Origin: Pseudomonas sp. BN411
GTDB taxonomy: Bacteria > Pseudomonadota > Gammaproteobacteria > Pseudomonadales > Pseudomonadaceae
Direction: 5' to 3'
Length of the DNA stretch: 64,000 bases
Assembly (NCBI RefSeq): GCF_029871235.1
Contig: NZ_SSOM01000081.1
Coordinates: 1-64,000, forward strand
The notes under the pieces were generated by a model that had not been told where the DNA came from, made no database searches, and saw nothing but the letters and a program-made list of their open reading frames with translations. The position numbers and the translations under genes are program-made. Every line of letters starts with the position of its first letter. Position 1 is the first letter of the stretch. Shown here in pieces: positions 47,473 through 56,561 of this stretch.

Positions 47473-47871
47473 TCAGGCATTGACGCCCTGTTTGCGTTCG
47501 GTTTCGGCCATGGCCGCCAGGCAGCGTTCCTCGGCCGTATCCAGTTCCAGTTGCATCTGCTGGATGTCCAACAGCTGCTGTTCAAGCTGCGCGCGGCGCG
47601 CGGCGATCTTGCCCATGAAGGTTTCCAACTGCTTGCGGTTGCCGCTGCTGGGGTCGTAGAGGTCGATCAGTTCCTTGCATTCGGCCAGCGAGAAGCCGAT
47701 GCGCTTGCCCCGCAGGATGAGCTTCAGCGCCACCAGGTCCTTCGGGCTGTAGATGCGTTCCTGGCCACGGCGCTCCGGGCTGAGCATGCCTTGCTCTTCA
47801 TAGAAGCGGATGGCGCGGGTGGTGACATCCAGTTCGCGGGCCAGGTCGGAAATGCTGTAGGTGGTGGGCAT
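47473..47871 (-). CDS. liuR: MerR-family regulator of leucine/isovalerate catabolism
   Basis: A 132-residue MerR-type regulator with start [20 protein letters not shown] at 47871. The helix-turn-helix and wing lie at about 5-45 ([20 protein letters not shown]), then a dimerisation coiled coil of about 80-125 rich in Gln, Leu and Glu. There is no Cys metal site at the C-terminus, as expected for LiuR. It is the first gene of the operon, and the palindrome 25 bases upstream is its probable operator. The frame is open to 47934 but that would remove the promoter (gnyR in older naming). Confidence 0.92.
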   Translation of the reverse strand: MPTTYSISDLARELDVTTRAIRFYEEQGMLSPERRGQERIYSPKDLVALKLILRGKRIGFSLAECKELIDLYDPSSGNRKQLETFMGKIAARRAQLEQQLLDIQQMQLELDTAEERCLAAMAETERKQGVNA

Positions 47872-47896
47872 GGAAGGGGCCGTCTCTGTGTTTACC

Positions 47897-47912
47897 TTTA
47901 CGTTAACGTAAA
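47897..47912 (-). promoter_or_regulatory. LiuR operator/promoter palindrome
   Basis: TTTACGTTAACGTAAA is a perfect 16-base palindrome between liuR and the divergent sigma-54 regulator gene. On the minus strand it lies between TTGGCA (a -35-like box) and AGGTAA with a 19-base spacer, the long spacer typical of MerR-controlled promoters. The sequence agrees with the LiuR motif as I remember it from comparative studies. Confidence 0.82.
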
Positions 47913-48090
47913 CCTGTGCCAACCTGACTGTCAACTACGCACCGCAACGGCAAGCGACGGCCGGAATGGCTTGATACTTGCTCCTTGCGGGGGAAGTGGC
48001 CCGCTCTTTACGGACGCGGGCCGGGGGTGTAGACATTCAAGGCGTGCGACCAACCGCCGGCCCAAGCCGGGGCGCACGCTGGAGCGAGAG

Positions 48091-49998
48091 ATGGCGCAAG
48101 ACATTCGAATAAAAACCGCTGCCGATCCATTGCAAGAGTCGCGGGAGTTCCGCCTGAAGCTGGCCAGCGAGGGCGAACTGCCCCAGGGCGTGCTACGCGA
48201 CGAAATCGATGCCTCCTGGCGACGCAGCCTGGAGCACGGCCTCAACTGCCTGGAAGGCGACCAGGTGGGGCTGGAGCAGGGCCACGACCTGCAACTGCTG
48301 CTGGACAGCAATCGCCTGCTGATCGACGCCGCCACCCCGGAACTCGAATACCTGGTCAGCCAGCAGGGCAAGGGCGGGCTGATCATCCTCGGCGACGCCC
48401 AGGCCAACGTCCTCGCCATCGAGGGCCAGACCGAATACCTCAAGACCTTCGGCCTGCGCGACCTCAAGCCCGGCAGCTGCTGGAGCGAATCCCTGCGTGG
48501 CACCAACGCCATCGGCACCGCCGTGGTCGAAGGGCGCCCGACGCTGATCAACTGCGGCGAGCACTACCTCGACCGCCTCAGCCCCTTTTCCTGTACCTCG
48601 GTGCCGCTGCGTGACCCGCAGGGCCGCGTGGTGGGCGTGCTCGACCTGACCCGCGAAGGCGTCATGGCCCAGCCTCAGGACAACCTCTCCACGCTGATGC
48701 TGGCGGCCGGAAACATCGAGAGCCGCATGTTCGGCCTCTGCTACCCGGACCAACTGGTGCTGGCCTTCCACAACCGCCCGCAATATCTCGGCAGCGCCTG
48801 GCACGGCCTGCTGGCGCTGAGCCTGGATGGCGAAGTGCTGGCTGCCAACGAGCGCGCCTGCGACCTGCTGCAGATTCGCCGCGAAGCCCTGGTGGGCCGG
48901 CGGTCCAGCGACCTCATCGGTGAGCGTTCGCCGCAGTTCATCGCACGCCTGCTGCAGGGCGGGGTGAGCAGCGTGCAGACCGCCAAAGGCGAATTCTTCT
49001 TCCGCGCCTTGCAGGTGCCGCGCCATACCAACCTCAGTGGTCCAGCACCCGCTGCCAAGGCTCCGTCCGCGCAGAAAACCCAGATACTTGAAGAACTGGC
49101 CGGCCGCGACAGCCGTTTCGCCCGCGCTCTGCGCATGGCCCGTCAGGGGCTGGCCAACGAGCTGCCGGTGCTGCTGCTGGGCGAGACCGGCACTGGCAAA
49201 GAGGTGGTGGCCCGCGCGCTGCACCAGTCCGGCCCGCGTGCCGACAAGCCCTTCGTGGCGGTGAACTGCGCCGCCATTCCCGAGGGCCTGATCGAATCCG
49301 AACTCTTCGGCTACCGCGAAGGCGCCTTCACCGGTTCTCGCCGGGGCGGCATGGTTGGCCGGCTGATGCAGGCCCACGGTGGCACCCTGTTCCTCGATGA
49401 AATCGGCGATATGCCGCTCAGCCTGCAGGCGCGCCTGTTGCGCGTGTTGCAGGAGCGCAGGGTGGCGCCGCTCGGTGCCGGCGAAGAGCAGGACATCGAC
49501 GTTGCGGTGATCTGCGCGACCCACCGAGACCTCAAGCGCCTGGTGCAGGACAAGCATTTCCGCGAGGACCTCTACTACCGCATCAACGGCGTCAGCCTGC
49601 GCTTGCCGGCCCTGCGTGAGCGGGATGACCTGGCGGGGATGATCGGCAGCGTGCTGCACAAGTTCGGCGCTACCAACGTCAGTCTCGACAAGGACCTCAA
49701 CGAGTTGCTGGCCGGCTACGACTGGCCGGGCAACATTCGCCAGCTGGAAATGGTCCTGCGCTCGGCCCTGGCCATGCGTGAAGAGGGCGAGACGGTGCTT
49801 GGCCTCGACCACCTCACCGACAGCCTGCTGGACGACCTGACCGCCAGCTGCCGCCAGCCGGGCAGCATCCGCGAGAACGAACTGGAGCTGATCCGCGGCG
49901 CGCTGGACCGCCACCAGGGCAATGTCTCGGCCGCCGCCGATTCCCTGGGCATCAGCCGCGCGACGCTGTATCGCAAGTTGAAGCAGCTGCGGGGATGA
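48091..49998 (+). CDS. Sigma-54-dependent Fis-family regulator (AcoR-like)
   Basis: A 635-residue activator. A GAF-type sensor (about 60-200, with [13 protein letters not shown]) and a PAS-like part (about 220-300) come first. The AAA+ domain follows, with Walker A GETGTGKE near 363 and the sigma-54 contact loop GAFTGS near 410. The C-terminal Fis helix-turn-helix is [23 protein letters not shown] 48091 follows GGAGCGAGAG; the much longer open frame to 47461 overlaps liuR and is rejected. The layout matches AcoR/acetoin-type activators. It is divergent from liuR; its targets are not evident here. Confidence 0.9.
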   Translation: MAQDIRIKTAADPLQESREFRLKLASEGELPQGVLRDEIDASWRRSLEHGLNCLEGDQVGLEQGHDLQLLLDSNRLLIDAATPELEYLVSQQGKGGLIILGDAQANVLAIEGQTEYLKTFGLRDLKPGSCWSESLRGTNAIGTAVVEGRPTLINCGEHYLDRLSPFSCTSVPLRDPQGRVVGVLDLTREGVMAQPQDNLSTLMLAAGNIESRMFGLCYPDQLVLAFHNRPQYLGSAWHGLLALSLDGEVLAANERACDLLQIRREALVGRRSSDLIGERSPQFIARLLQGGVSSVQTAKGEFFFRALQVPRHTNLSGPAPAAKAPSAQKTQILEELAGRDSRFARALRMARQGLANELPVLLLGETGTGKEVVARALHQSGPRADKPFVAVNCAAIPEGLIESELFGYREGAFTGSRRGGMVGRLMQAHGGTLFLDEIGDMPLSLQARLLRVLQERRVAPLGAGEEQDIDVAVICATHRDLKRLVQDKHFREDLYYRINGVSLRLPALRERDDLAGMIGSVLHKFGATNVSLDKDLNELLAGYDWPGNIRQLEMVLRSALAMREEGETVLGLDHLTDSLLDDLTASCRQPGSIRENELELIRGALDRHQGNVSAAADSLGISRATLYRKLKQLRG

Positions 49999-50006
49999 CT
50001 CAATTC

Positions 50007-50123
50007 CTTGTAGGGGCGAACGGTCCTTGTAGGGGCGAATTCATTCGCCAAGGGCAACGCAGTTGCCCCGAATATCCAGAGGCAGACCTTCGGCCTGCTT
50101 GGCGAATGAATTCGCCCCTACAG
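50007..50123. repeat. REP cluster, family A, with partial extra unit
   Basis: A broken left unit (CCTTGTAGGGGCGAA, 50007-50020) is followed by a full doublet 50026-50123 (left TAGGGGCGAATTCATTCGCC, right GGCGAATGAATTCGCCCCTA). Here the head is GTAG rather than GTGG, a subfamily also used at 53848-54035. It lies just upstream of the qhpF-like gene. Confidence 0.85.
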
Positions 50124-50151
50124 GGTTACGGCCCACTTTGGCAGTGAATCC

Positions 50152-51885
50152 ATGACCCGCCTCTTCCTCAAACTTGTAGAAACCAGCAACCCCGACCTGC
50201 TGCGCCGTGCCCTGGCCTGGCTCTACGGCTTCATCCGTCCACAACTGCGCGCCATTCTGGTGCTGCTCGGCCTGTCCCTCGGTGCCTCGTTGCTGGTGCT
50301 GGCCCAGCCCTGGTTGACCAAGACCCTGATCGACGACGGCCTGCTGGCAAAGGATTTCAGCAAGCTGGTGCAGGTGGCCGTCGCGATGATCGCCGTCGGC
50401 ATCCTCGGCACGATGCTGTCCGGCATCAACCGCTACCTGCACACGCGGCTTTCCGGGCGCATCCTCTTCGCCCTGCGGGACGACCTCTATCGCCATCTCC
50501 AGCAACTCTCGCCAGCCTTCTACGGCCGCAAGCGCATCGGCGACATTCTGTCCCGGCTCGATGGCGACGTGGCGGAGATCCAGCGTTTCGCCGTGGATTC
50601 GCTGTTCTCGGCGGTTTCCAGTGTCATTGGCCTGATCGGCGCGGTGGCGCTGATGCTGTTGCTGTCCTGGCAACTGTCGTTGCTGCTGGCGCTGTTGATT
50701 CCCATCGAAGTGCTCTGGCTGCGCTGGATGCGGCGCAAGGTAGAGCGCGAAGTACGCAGCCTGCGTGAGCGTTCGGCGGATGTGTCGTCCTTCCTGGTAG
50801 AAACCCTGCCGGCGATGAAATTCATCCAGGCCGCCGGCCAGCAGAAGCGCGAGTCGCGCCGTCTGGAAGGGCTGGGGCAGGGCTACATGAGCCAATTGCT
50901 GCGGGTGCAGGTCACCGAATTCTTCACCCACGCCGTGCCCGGCACGCTTACCTCGCTGTCTCGCGCCTGCGCGTTCCTCATCGGCGGTTACTGGGTGATC
51001 CAGGGCACCTGGCAACTGGGCGCGCTGATCGCCTTTTCCACTTATCTCGGCATGGCCGTGGGCCCGGTGCAGAGCCTGCTCGGCCTCTACGTGGCGCTGC
51101 AACGCATGACCGTCAGCCTTGGCCGGGTGATGGAGCTGCAACAGGAACCGGTGCCGGTACGCCAGCCCGAGTCGCCCAAACCCATGCCGGAGGGCAGGGG
51201 AGAGCTGCGCCTTGAGGGCGTGCACTTCGCCCATGAACAGCGCGCCGGCGCTGTGCTGAGCGGGGTGGATGCGGTGATCCCCGCTGGCCTCAAGGTGGCC
51301 ATCAGCGGCGCTTCGGGCGTCGGCAAATCGACCCTCATCGACCTGCTGCAACGCTTCTACGACCCGGATCAGGGCCGCGTGCTATTGGACGGCGCGGACC
51401 TGCGCGAGTTGGACCTCTTCGCCCTGCGCCGGCGCATCGCCGTGGTCAGCCAGGACATCGTTCTGTTCCGTGGCACCCTGGCCGAGAACCTTGCCTACAG
51501 TGCCCCAGAGGCCACGCGCGATGCCCTGGAGCAGGTGGCGCGGCTGGCCCGGCTGGACAGCCTGATCGAATCCTTGCCTATGGGCCTGGACAGCCCCCTG
51601 GGCGAGCGCGGCCAGCAGCTTTCCGGCGGCCAGAAACAACGCATCGCCATTGCCCGCGCCTTGCTGCAAGACCCGCTCATCCTCGTGCTGGACGAAGCCA
51701 CCTCGGCGGTGGACGAAGCCACCGAACGGGAAGTGATCGCCGCCATCGACCAACTCTTCTTTGGCCGTACCCGCATTCTCATCAGCCACCGTCCGTCCAC
51801 CCTGGCCCAGGCCGAGATCGCCTTCCGCCTGGAACAAGGCCAGTTGCACAGCCTGGAGCCGGAGCAGGTGAGCCATGGCCATTGA
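50152..51885 (+). CDS. ABC exporter (fused TM-ATPase), QhpF-like
   Basis: A 577-residue half-transporter that would work as a dimer. A six-helix membrane domain spans about 30-315. The ATPase has Walker A GASGVGKST near 384-392, signature LSGGQKQR near 489, Walker B LVLDEATSAVDE near 510 and H-loop ISHRPS. The gene overlaps the following protease gene by 11 bases, and that gene overlaps a flavoprotein gene. This ABC-protease-flavoprotein trio matches QhpF-QhpE-QhpG of quinohemoprotein amine dehydrogenase maturation, where QhpF is required to deliver the small gamma subunit to the periplasm. Assignment rests on context as well as family. Confidence 0.78.
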   Translation: MTRLFLKLVETSNPDLLRRALAWLYGFIRPQLRAILVLLGLSLGASLLVLAQPWLTKTLIDDGLLAKDFSKLVQVAVAMIAVGILGTMLSGINRYLHTRLSGRILFALRDDLYRHLQQLSPAFYGRKRIGDILSRLDGDVAEIQRFAVDSLFSAVSSVIGLIGAVALMLLLSWQLSLLLALLIPIEVLWLRWMRRKVEREVRSLRERSADVSSFLVETLPAMKFIQAAGQQKRESRRLEGLGQGYMSQLLRVQVTEFFTHAVPGTLTSLSRACAFLIGGYWVIQGTWQLGALIAFSTYLGMAVGPVQSLLGLYVALQRMTVSLGRVMELQQEPVPVRQPESPKPMPEGRGELRLEGVHFAHEQRAGAVLSGVDAVIPAGLKVAISGASGVGKSTLIDLLQRFYDPDQGRVLLDGADLRELDLFALRRRIAVVSQDIVLFRGTLAENLAYSAPEATRDALEQVARLARLDSLIESLPMGLDSPLGERGQQLSGGQKQRIAIARALLQDPLILVLDEATSAVDEATEREVIAAIDQLFFGRTRILISHRPSTLAQAEIAFRLEQGQLHSLEPEQVSHGH

Positions 51886-52549
51886 GCTTGCCATTGGCAT
51901 CATCGACAGCGGCTTTGCGCCTGGGCAGGGCGATCAGGTCGCACTGGCCAGGCGCTTCTGGCTGGACGGCGGGGAGTTGCAGGAGGGCGAATCCCAACCC
52001 GACTCCCTGGGTCATGGCAGCGTGGTACTGGACACCCTGACTCGCGAAAGTGGCCCGATTCGCCTCTGCGTTGCCCAGGTCTTCGGCGACCGCTGGCAGA
52101 CCAGCCCACTGCAGGTCGCCGCCGCGTTGCACTGGCTGATCGAGCAGGACGTTGCGCTGGTGAACATGAGTCTCGGCCTGCGCAACGACCGCCCGGTGCT
52201 GCGCGAGGCCTGCGTGCTGGCCCAGGCCTCCGGCATCCTGCTTTGCGCTTCCAGCCCGGCGCAGGGCGAGCCGGTGTATCCGGCCGCCTATCCGGGCGTG
52301 ATCCGTGTAACCGGCGACGCCCGCTGCGCACCGGGGCAATGGTCTTGGCTGAACAGTCCCCAGGCCGACTTCGGCGCCCATGTCTCCGCCGCCAATGGCG
52401 TGGCCGGCTCCAGCGTGGGCTGCGCGGCACTCTCCGGGATCATCGCGGGCTACCTGCGGTCCCAGCCTGGTGCAAGCCGCGAGGCGGTGCTCCAGTGGCT
52501 ACGGGACGGTGCAACCTTCATCGGCCCGGAGCGCCGTGGCCATGACTGA
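51875..52549 (+). CDS. Subtilisin-like serine protease, QhpE-like
   Basis: A 224-residue S8-type protease without signal peptide, so cytoplasmic. The catalytic Asp is D11 (GIIDSG), His is H47 (LGHGS) and Ser is S180 (AGSSVGCAALSG, in place of the usual GTSMA). The region that usually gives the oxyanion Asn reads CASSPAQGEP, with no clear Asn. The short length and lack of a propeptide fit QhpE, which removes the leader from the crosslinked QhpC peptide. It overlaps the genes on both sides (11 and 8 bases). Confidence 0.75.
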   Translation: MAIELAIGIIDSGFAPGQGDQVALARRFWLDGGELQEGESQPDSLGHGSVVLDTLTRESGPIRLCVAQVFGDRWQTSPLQVAAALHWLIEQDVALVNMSLGLRNDRPVLREACVLAQASGILLCASSPAQGEPVYPAAYPGVIRVTGDARCAPGQWSWLNSPQADFGAHVSAANGVAGSSVGCAALSGIIAGYLRSQPGASREAVLQWLRDGATFIGPERRGHD

Positions 52550-53831
52550 CATCGTCGTACTCGGCGCCGGACCGGCCGGCGCGGCGGTGGCCCTGGGGCT
52601 GAAGCGGCTGGGTTACTCCGTGCGTGTGGCCAGCGAATGGCGGCGCTTTGCGGCGGTGGAAGGCGTGTCCCAGCGCGTGCTGGACGGCCTGCGCCAGGCC
52701 GGCCTCCAACGTGCGCTGGCCTGTGCAGCCGCGCCGTCGCCTCGACGCGTGCTGTGGAATGGCGACGGCCAGTCCATCAACCAGGAATGCCTGCTGGACC
52801 GCCCACAATTCGATGCGGCCATCCGCGAAGACCTCCGCGAGGCGGGAATCGAAGCGCTGGAAGCCCGCGTGCTGAAAGTGGAAAGCACCGATGCCGGCCA
52901 CCTGATCCATCTCGACTCCAACGAACCGCTGCGCGCCGACTTCCTCGTCGAAGCCCGAGGCCGTTCAGCACCGCTGGCCGGCGGCCGCCTGCGCGGGCCG
53001 GAAACCCTCAGTTTGCTCAATCAGTGGCAGGAGGCGCCGGGCTATCGCGGTTCGGCGGTGGAAAGCCTGCCCGATGGCTGGGCCTGGATGGCGCGCCTCG
53101 CTGATGGCCGCTGCTATTGGCAGATCACCCAGGACGCCGGTGGCCTGCCGCCCAAGGACCAGCTGCCGGACTACTGCGCCAAGCGCCGCGCCGAATCCGC
53201 CTTGGTGCGCGAACTGTTCGGCGCCGCCGCATTGGAGCCCGCCAGCCTCCACGCCCGCAGCAGCACGGCGATCCTCTTCTATGAGGCCAGCGGCCCCAAC
53301 TGGTTGCGGGTAGGGGATGCGGCGATGGCGGTGGACCCGCTTTCCGGCAATGGCATCTTCCAGTCCCTGTCCTCTGCGCTGCAGGCTCCGGCCGTCATCA
53401 ACACGATGCTGCAACGCCCTGACCGAGCTGAGTTGGCCCGACAGTTCCACCAGAGCCGGGTAGAGCATCTCTTCCTGCGCTTCGCCCGCACTGGCCGAGA
53501 CTTCTACGCCCTGGAACAACGCTGGCCCGACCAACCCTTCTGGCGCGACCGGCGCAGCTGGCCGGATGCCGAGCCCATGCACGTCCCGGCGGATTTCAGC
53601 CAGGTGAGGGTAGAGCGGGCACCGGTGATTCACGGCGACCTGATTGAAGAGGTGGACGTTGTGATCACGGCCGACCAGCCCTTGGGTATCTGGCATCTGC
53701 AAGGCATCGAACTCGCGCCCCTCGTCGCCGCACTTAAGCGAGGGGAACTCAACCAGGCCCTGGCTGGATTGCCCGAGCCGCAGCGCCGCATGGTCCAGGG
53801 CTGGCTCCTGTCCCAGGGCTACCGCCCCTGA
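52542..53831 (+). CDS. FAD-dependent monooxygenase, QhpG-like
   Basis: A 429-residue flavoprotein of the tryptophan halogenase/p-hydroxybenzoate hydroxylase type. The dinucleotide site is VVLGAGPAGAAVALGL at residues 5-20 and the second FAD motif is GDAAMAVDPLSGNG at 258-271. The start ATG 52542 lies inside the end of the protease gene. QhpG hydroxylates the tryptophan that becomes cysteine tryptophylquinone. A plain tryptophan-halogenase-like role cannot be ruled out from one sequence, but the overlapping ABC and protease genes favour the Qhp role. Confidence 0.75.
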   Translation: MTDIVVLGAGPAGAAVALGLKRLGYSVRVASEWRRFAAVEGVSQRVLDGLRQAGLQRALACAAAPSPRRVLWNGDGQSINQECLLDRPQFDAAIREDLREAGIEALEARVLKVESTDAGHLIHLDSNEPLRADFLVEARGRSAPLAGGRLRGPETLSLLNQWQEAPGYRGSAVESLPDGWAWMARLADGRCYWQITQDAGGLPPKDQLPDYCAKRRAESALVRELFGAAALEPASLHARSSTAILFYEASGPNWLRVGDAAMAVDPLSGNGIFQSLSSALQAPAVINTMLQRPDRAELARQFHQSRVEHLFLRFARTGRDFYALEQRWPDQPFWRDRRSWPDAEPMHVPADFSQVRVERAPVIHGDLIEEVDVVITADQPLGIWHLQGIELAPLVAALKRGELNQALAGLPEPQRRMVQGWLLSQGYRP

Positions 53832-53847
53832 AGGTTTCTGCCAAACG

Positions 53848-53904
53848 CAACGCTCTACCAGGGCAGCCCTTCGGTCTGCTTGGCGATTGAAATCGCCCCT
53901 ACAG
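53848..53904. repeat. Solo REP unit, family A (right half)
   Basis: Only the inverse unit is present: GCGATTGAAATCGCCCCTA then CAG, preceded by inner sequence like that of 50041-50099. It begins 17 bases after the qhpG-like stop. Confidence 0.8.
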
Positions 53905-53990
53905 TTGCCGGGCCAAGCCATCCAGCGCGATTCAGGGCGAGGGGCAGACGGGCCTGCTCCAAACTAACCCGTATACCCAAACCGCTTTCC

Positions 53991-54035
53991 CTGTAGGGGC
54001 GAATTCATTCGCCAAGGGCAACAGCGTTGCCCCCT
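53991..54035. repeat. Solo REP unit, family A (left half)
   Basis: GTAGGGGCGAATTCATTCGC followed by CAAGGGCAAC and GTTGCCCC. The matching right unit is absent. Together with 53848-53904 it fills most of the 338-base gap 53832-54169. The remainder, near 54095-54169, is AT-richer and should hold the promoter of the diguanylate cyclase gene. Confidence 0.8.
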
Positions 54036-54169
54036 CGAACCAGCACGCCAGCCCACCATCCACTGGAGATGGCAGAGTGCAGCCCGTCGGTCTTCACTGA
54101 TTGTAAATTGACACTACGCCCATCAGTCACGCTAAGTGTCGGAGTAGTCGGCAGTTTCCAGGACATGCC

Positions 54170-55594
54170 ATGAGTGAAGACCAGAAGAATAACGAACGCA
54201 GTATCTGGCACGTTTACCAAGGAAAGCTGGGCGCACCTCTGGCGCTCGCGGTGCTCGTATTCATCGGGTGCTTGTTGGGCATCCTCACCCGTCCGGAAAA
54301 CCATCTCGCCTCGCTGTGGCTGGCCAACGCCACCATGGCCGGCTTCATGCTCAGGGTGCCGGCCTCGGCGAGCCCGCTTGGCTGGCTCTTCTCGACAGCG
54401 GCCTTCCTCGCTGCGGACCTGCTGACCGGCTCCGGGTTGTTCAAGGCGGGGATTCTCACCGTCGCCAACCTCCTGGGCGTGGCGGCGACCTATACGGTCT
54501 ACAAGCGTCTGTCCAAGGGTGTGATGGGTATCCGCCAGCCGATGGCGGTACTTCAGCTCGCCATCGCCGGTGCGTGCGGTGCTGCGGCGTCCGGACTGGT
54601 GGGGGCGGTCGCCAATCCGCTGTTGTTCGGCGGCGGCATGCTGATCGGCTTCATCTTCTGGTTCGTCACCGAGTTCGCCAACTACATCGGCATACTGCCC
54701 GTCATCCTGAGCATGCCCGAGCCCGCCGCGCTGACGCGAAGGATGGTGAGCCACAGCGCCGCACCGATCCGCTGGCGCGGCATGCTTCCGGTGTTCGGGC
54801 TATTCGTCTCCTGCATGGGCGCCATCGTCATCGGCGGCCCTGGCGCCATCGCATTTCCGGTGCCCGCGCTGCTGTGGTGCGCGGTGACCTACTCGGTATT
54901 CGCCACCTCGCTGCTCACCCTGATGGCCAGCGCCTGGATGCTGATCAACTTTTCCCATTCCTTTCCTTACGATGAGGCGCTGCTCATCTCCCTCCGGCTT
55001 GGCGTGTTCCTGATCGTCCCCGGTCCGATCATGCTGTCCAGCGTGATGCAGAGTAATAACAAGCTGCTGATCACCCTCAAGCAGATGGCCGCGCGCGATG
55101 GCCTGACCGGCGTGAGCAACCGCCTGGACTTTCTTGACAGGGCCCAGGAACAACTGAACGACGTCTCGTCCTCCGTCGGGGTAATGATGATCGACCTGGA
55201 TCACTTCAAGGAGATCAACGATACCCACGGCCACTCCGCCGGCGACGCCGTGCTGATCGCGGTAGCGGGGCGCATCCAGCGTTGCCTGCGGGGCAGTGAC
55301 TTGCTGGGCCGCCTGGGTGGGGAGGAGTTCGCGATTCTGATTCCGGGCCGCTCCGCCGAAGAACTCATCGCCGTGGCCGAGCGTATTCGGCACACGGTGG
55401 CGGATTCCAAGGTCGGCCTGCCAAACCACACATCGATCCCGGTCACCATGAGCATCGGCCTCGTGGTGGTCGAGAATGGCAGCGGTTTGAGCATCGAGCG
55501 CCTGCTGATCGAGGCCGACCTGGCTCTCTACAAGGCCAAGAAAGCCGGGCGGAACCGGGTGGTACTTTCCAGTGCACTTGAGCCGGTCAGCTGA
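54170..55594 (+). CDS. Membrane diguanylate cyclase (MASE1-like, GGDEF)
   Basis: A 474-residue protein with about eight helices in residues 20-285 of MASE1 type (SLWLANATMAGFMLRVPASA), then a GGDEF domain from about 300. The active site is RLGGEEFAIL near 383, an accepted GGEEF variant. RxxD (RGSD) five residues before it is the inhibitory c-di-GMP site, so product feedback is likely. It makes c-di-GMP, favouring attachment over motility. No EAL domain is present. AGGA stands before the ATG. Confidence 0.9.
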   Translation: MSEDQKNNERSIWHVYQGKLGAPLALAVLVFIGCLLGILTRPENHLASLWLANATMAGFMLRVPASASPLGWLFSTAAFLAADLLTGSGLFKAGILTVANLLGVAATYTVYKRLSKGVMGIRQPMAVLQLAIAGACGAAASGLVGAVANPLLFGGGMLIGFIFWFVTEFANYIGILPVILSMPEPAALTRRMVSHSAAPIRWRGMLPVFGLFVSCMGAIVIGGPGAIAFPVPALLWCAVTYSVFATSLLTLMASAWMLINFSHSFPYDEALLISLRLGVFLIVPGPIMLSSVMQSNNKLLITLKQMAARDGLTGVSNRLDFLDRAQEQLNDVSSSVGVMMIDLDHFKEINDTHGHSAGDAVLIAVAGRIQRCLRGSDLLGRLGGEEFAILIPGRSAEELIAVAERIRHTVADSKVGLPNHTSIPVTMSIGLVVVENGSGLSIERLLIEADLALYKAKKAGRNRVVLSSALEPVS

Positions 55595-55621
55595 GGCTTC
55601 GGCAGGCGACTGACTCGGAAT

Positions 55622-55665
55622 CTGTGGGGGCGAATTCATTCGCCAAGGGCAACGCAGTTGCCCCC
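55622..55665. repeat. Solo REP unit, family A (left half)
   Basis: GTGGGGGCGAATTCATTCGC then CAAGGGCAACGCAGTTGCCC; no right partner. It lies 28 bases after the diguanylate cyclase gene. Confidence 0.8.
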
Positions 55666-55728
55666 TCCAACGCCCTGGTGCAGACACGCACGGTGGGGGG
55701 GGCACGTAAGCCATGCGGACCTCGGCCG

Positions 55729-55757
55729 ATGGGTATCGCAAGCTCAACCCATCCTAC
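55729..55757. repeat. Fragment of family-D repeat
   Basis: GATGGGTATCGCAAGCTCAA followed by CCCATCCTAC, the right part of a family-D hairpin as at 57459-57539, without its left half. An upstream in-frame ATG (55713) of the next gene lies beside this repeat, a reason not to take it as the start. Confidence 0.65.
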
Positions 55758-55886
55758 GATCCAGGCCGAGCTAAAGAGGTCGACGGTATCGGCGCGAAAA
55801 CCTACTACATTGAGTTTCGTTGCGGGAAAGCCGGAATTCCCTTTGCCCGTGATCAGACCGACCGGAGCTTTCGGAGGGCAGGGCAC

Positions 55887-56456
55887 GTGCCGAACTTGAT
55901 ATTGAGCAGATTCATCGACCGCGCGACGGAACTGAGCCGCATGAAGTCGGAGCCTTGCGAATGCGTGGCGGCCCTGGCTCCGCTCATGCGGGAATTGATC
56001 GACGTTGCCCCCGGCTTTCTGGAGCCGGAGCACTATCGCAGCGATGCCGGGCACTACTCGCGCAATCTCATCTATCGGGCCGAGGACGACGGCCTGTCGC
56101 TGTACGCCCTGGTGTGGATGCCCGGGCAGTGGACGCCCGTGCATGACCACGGCAGTTGGGGTGTGGTGGGGATAGTCGAAGGCGTGCTGGAGGAGCGTAG
56201 CTACGTCTGCCTGTCTGCAGATCGCTCCCGTGATGAGGGAATCGAACTGGTTCGCGGGGGTGTCATTCTTCTGCCGCCTGGTGCGGTTACCAGCTTCGTG
56301 CCCAACCCCGATCACATTCACATCACTGGCGTTCCCGTCGAACGCGAGCGCGCCGTGAGCCTGCACCTGTATGGGCGGATGATGAACAACTTCCACATCT
56401 ACGACGTGGAGGCTGGCAGGCGTTATCTCACGGAGCTTGAGCACAACCCCAATTGA
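55887..56456 (+). CDS. Thiol dioxygenase (cysteine dioxygenase/3-mercaptopropionate dioxygenase family)
   Basis: About 189 residues if GTG 55887 is the start (GGAGGG 9 bases upstream). Cupin fold: H86 and H88 in TPVHDHGSWGVVGIVEG and H143 or H145 in NPDHIHITG bind iron. S158-H160-Y162 (SLHLYG) is the Ser-His-Tyr triad typical of thiol dioxygenases. It would oxidise a small thiol (cysteine, 3-mercaptopropionate or a related thiol) to its sulfinate. The frame is open to 55713, through repeat DNA. It stands between a diguanylate cyclase and an AraC regulator. Confidence 0.82.
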   Translation: MPNLILSRFIDRATELSRMKSEPCECVAALAPLMRELIDVAPGFLEPEHYRSDAGHYSRNLIYRAEDDGLSLYALVWMPGQWTPVHDHGSWGVVGIVEGVLEERSYVCLSADRSRDEGIELVRGGVILLPPGAVTSFVPNPDHIHITGVPVERERAVSLHLYGRMMNNFHIYDVEAGRRYLTELEHNPN

Positions 56457-56561
56457 TGGGGCGTGGCGCCTCTTATCAGTAACTGCCACGCGCTTCCCGA
56501 CTTGCACGTGGCTCATGGCGGTTGATAGCCTTCCGGGCCTAAGAAACCAGCAGGCCTGGGT

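Noticed and set aside
47461-48090. N-terminal extension of the sigma-54 regulator frame
   Set aside because: The extra 210 codons would run across liuR and its operator on the opposite strand; ATG 48091 with GGAGCGAGAG gives a normal-length AcoR-like protein.
55713-55886. Upstream ATG for the thiol dioxygenase
   Set aside because: The 58 extra codons run through a family-D repeat fragment and have no family match; GTG 55887 has a good ribosome-binding site.
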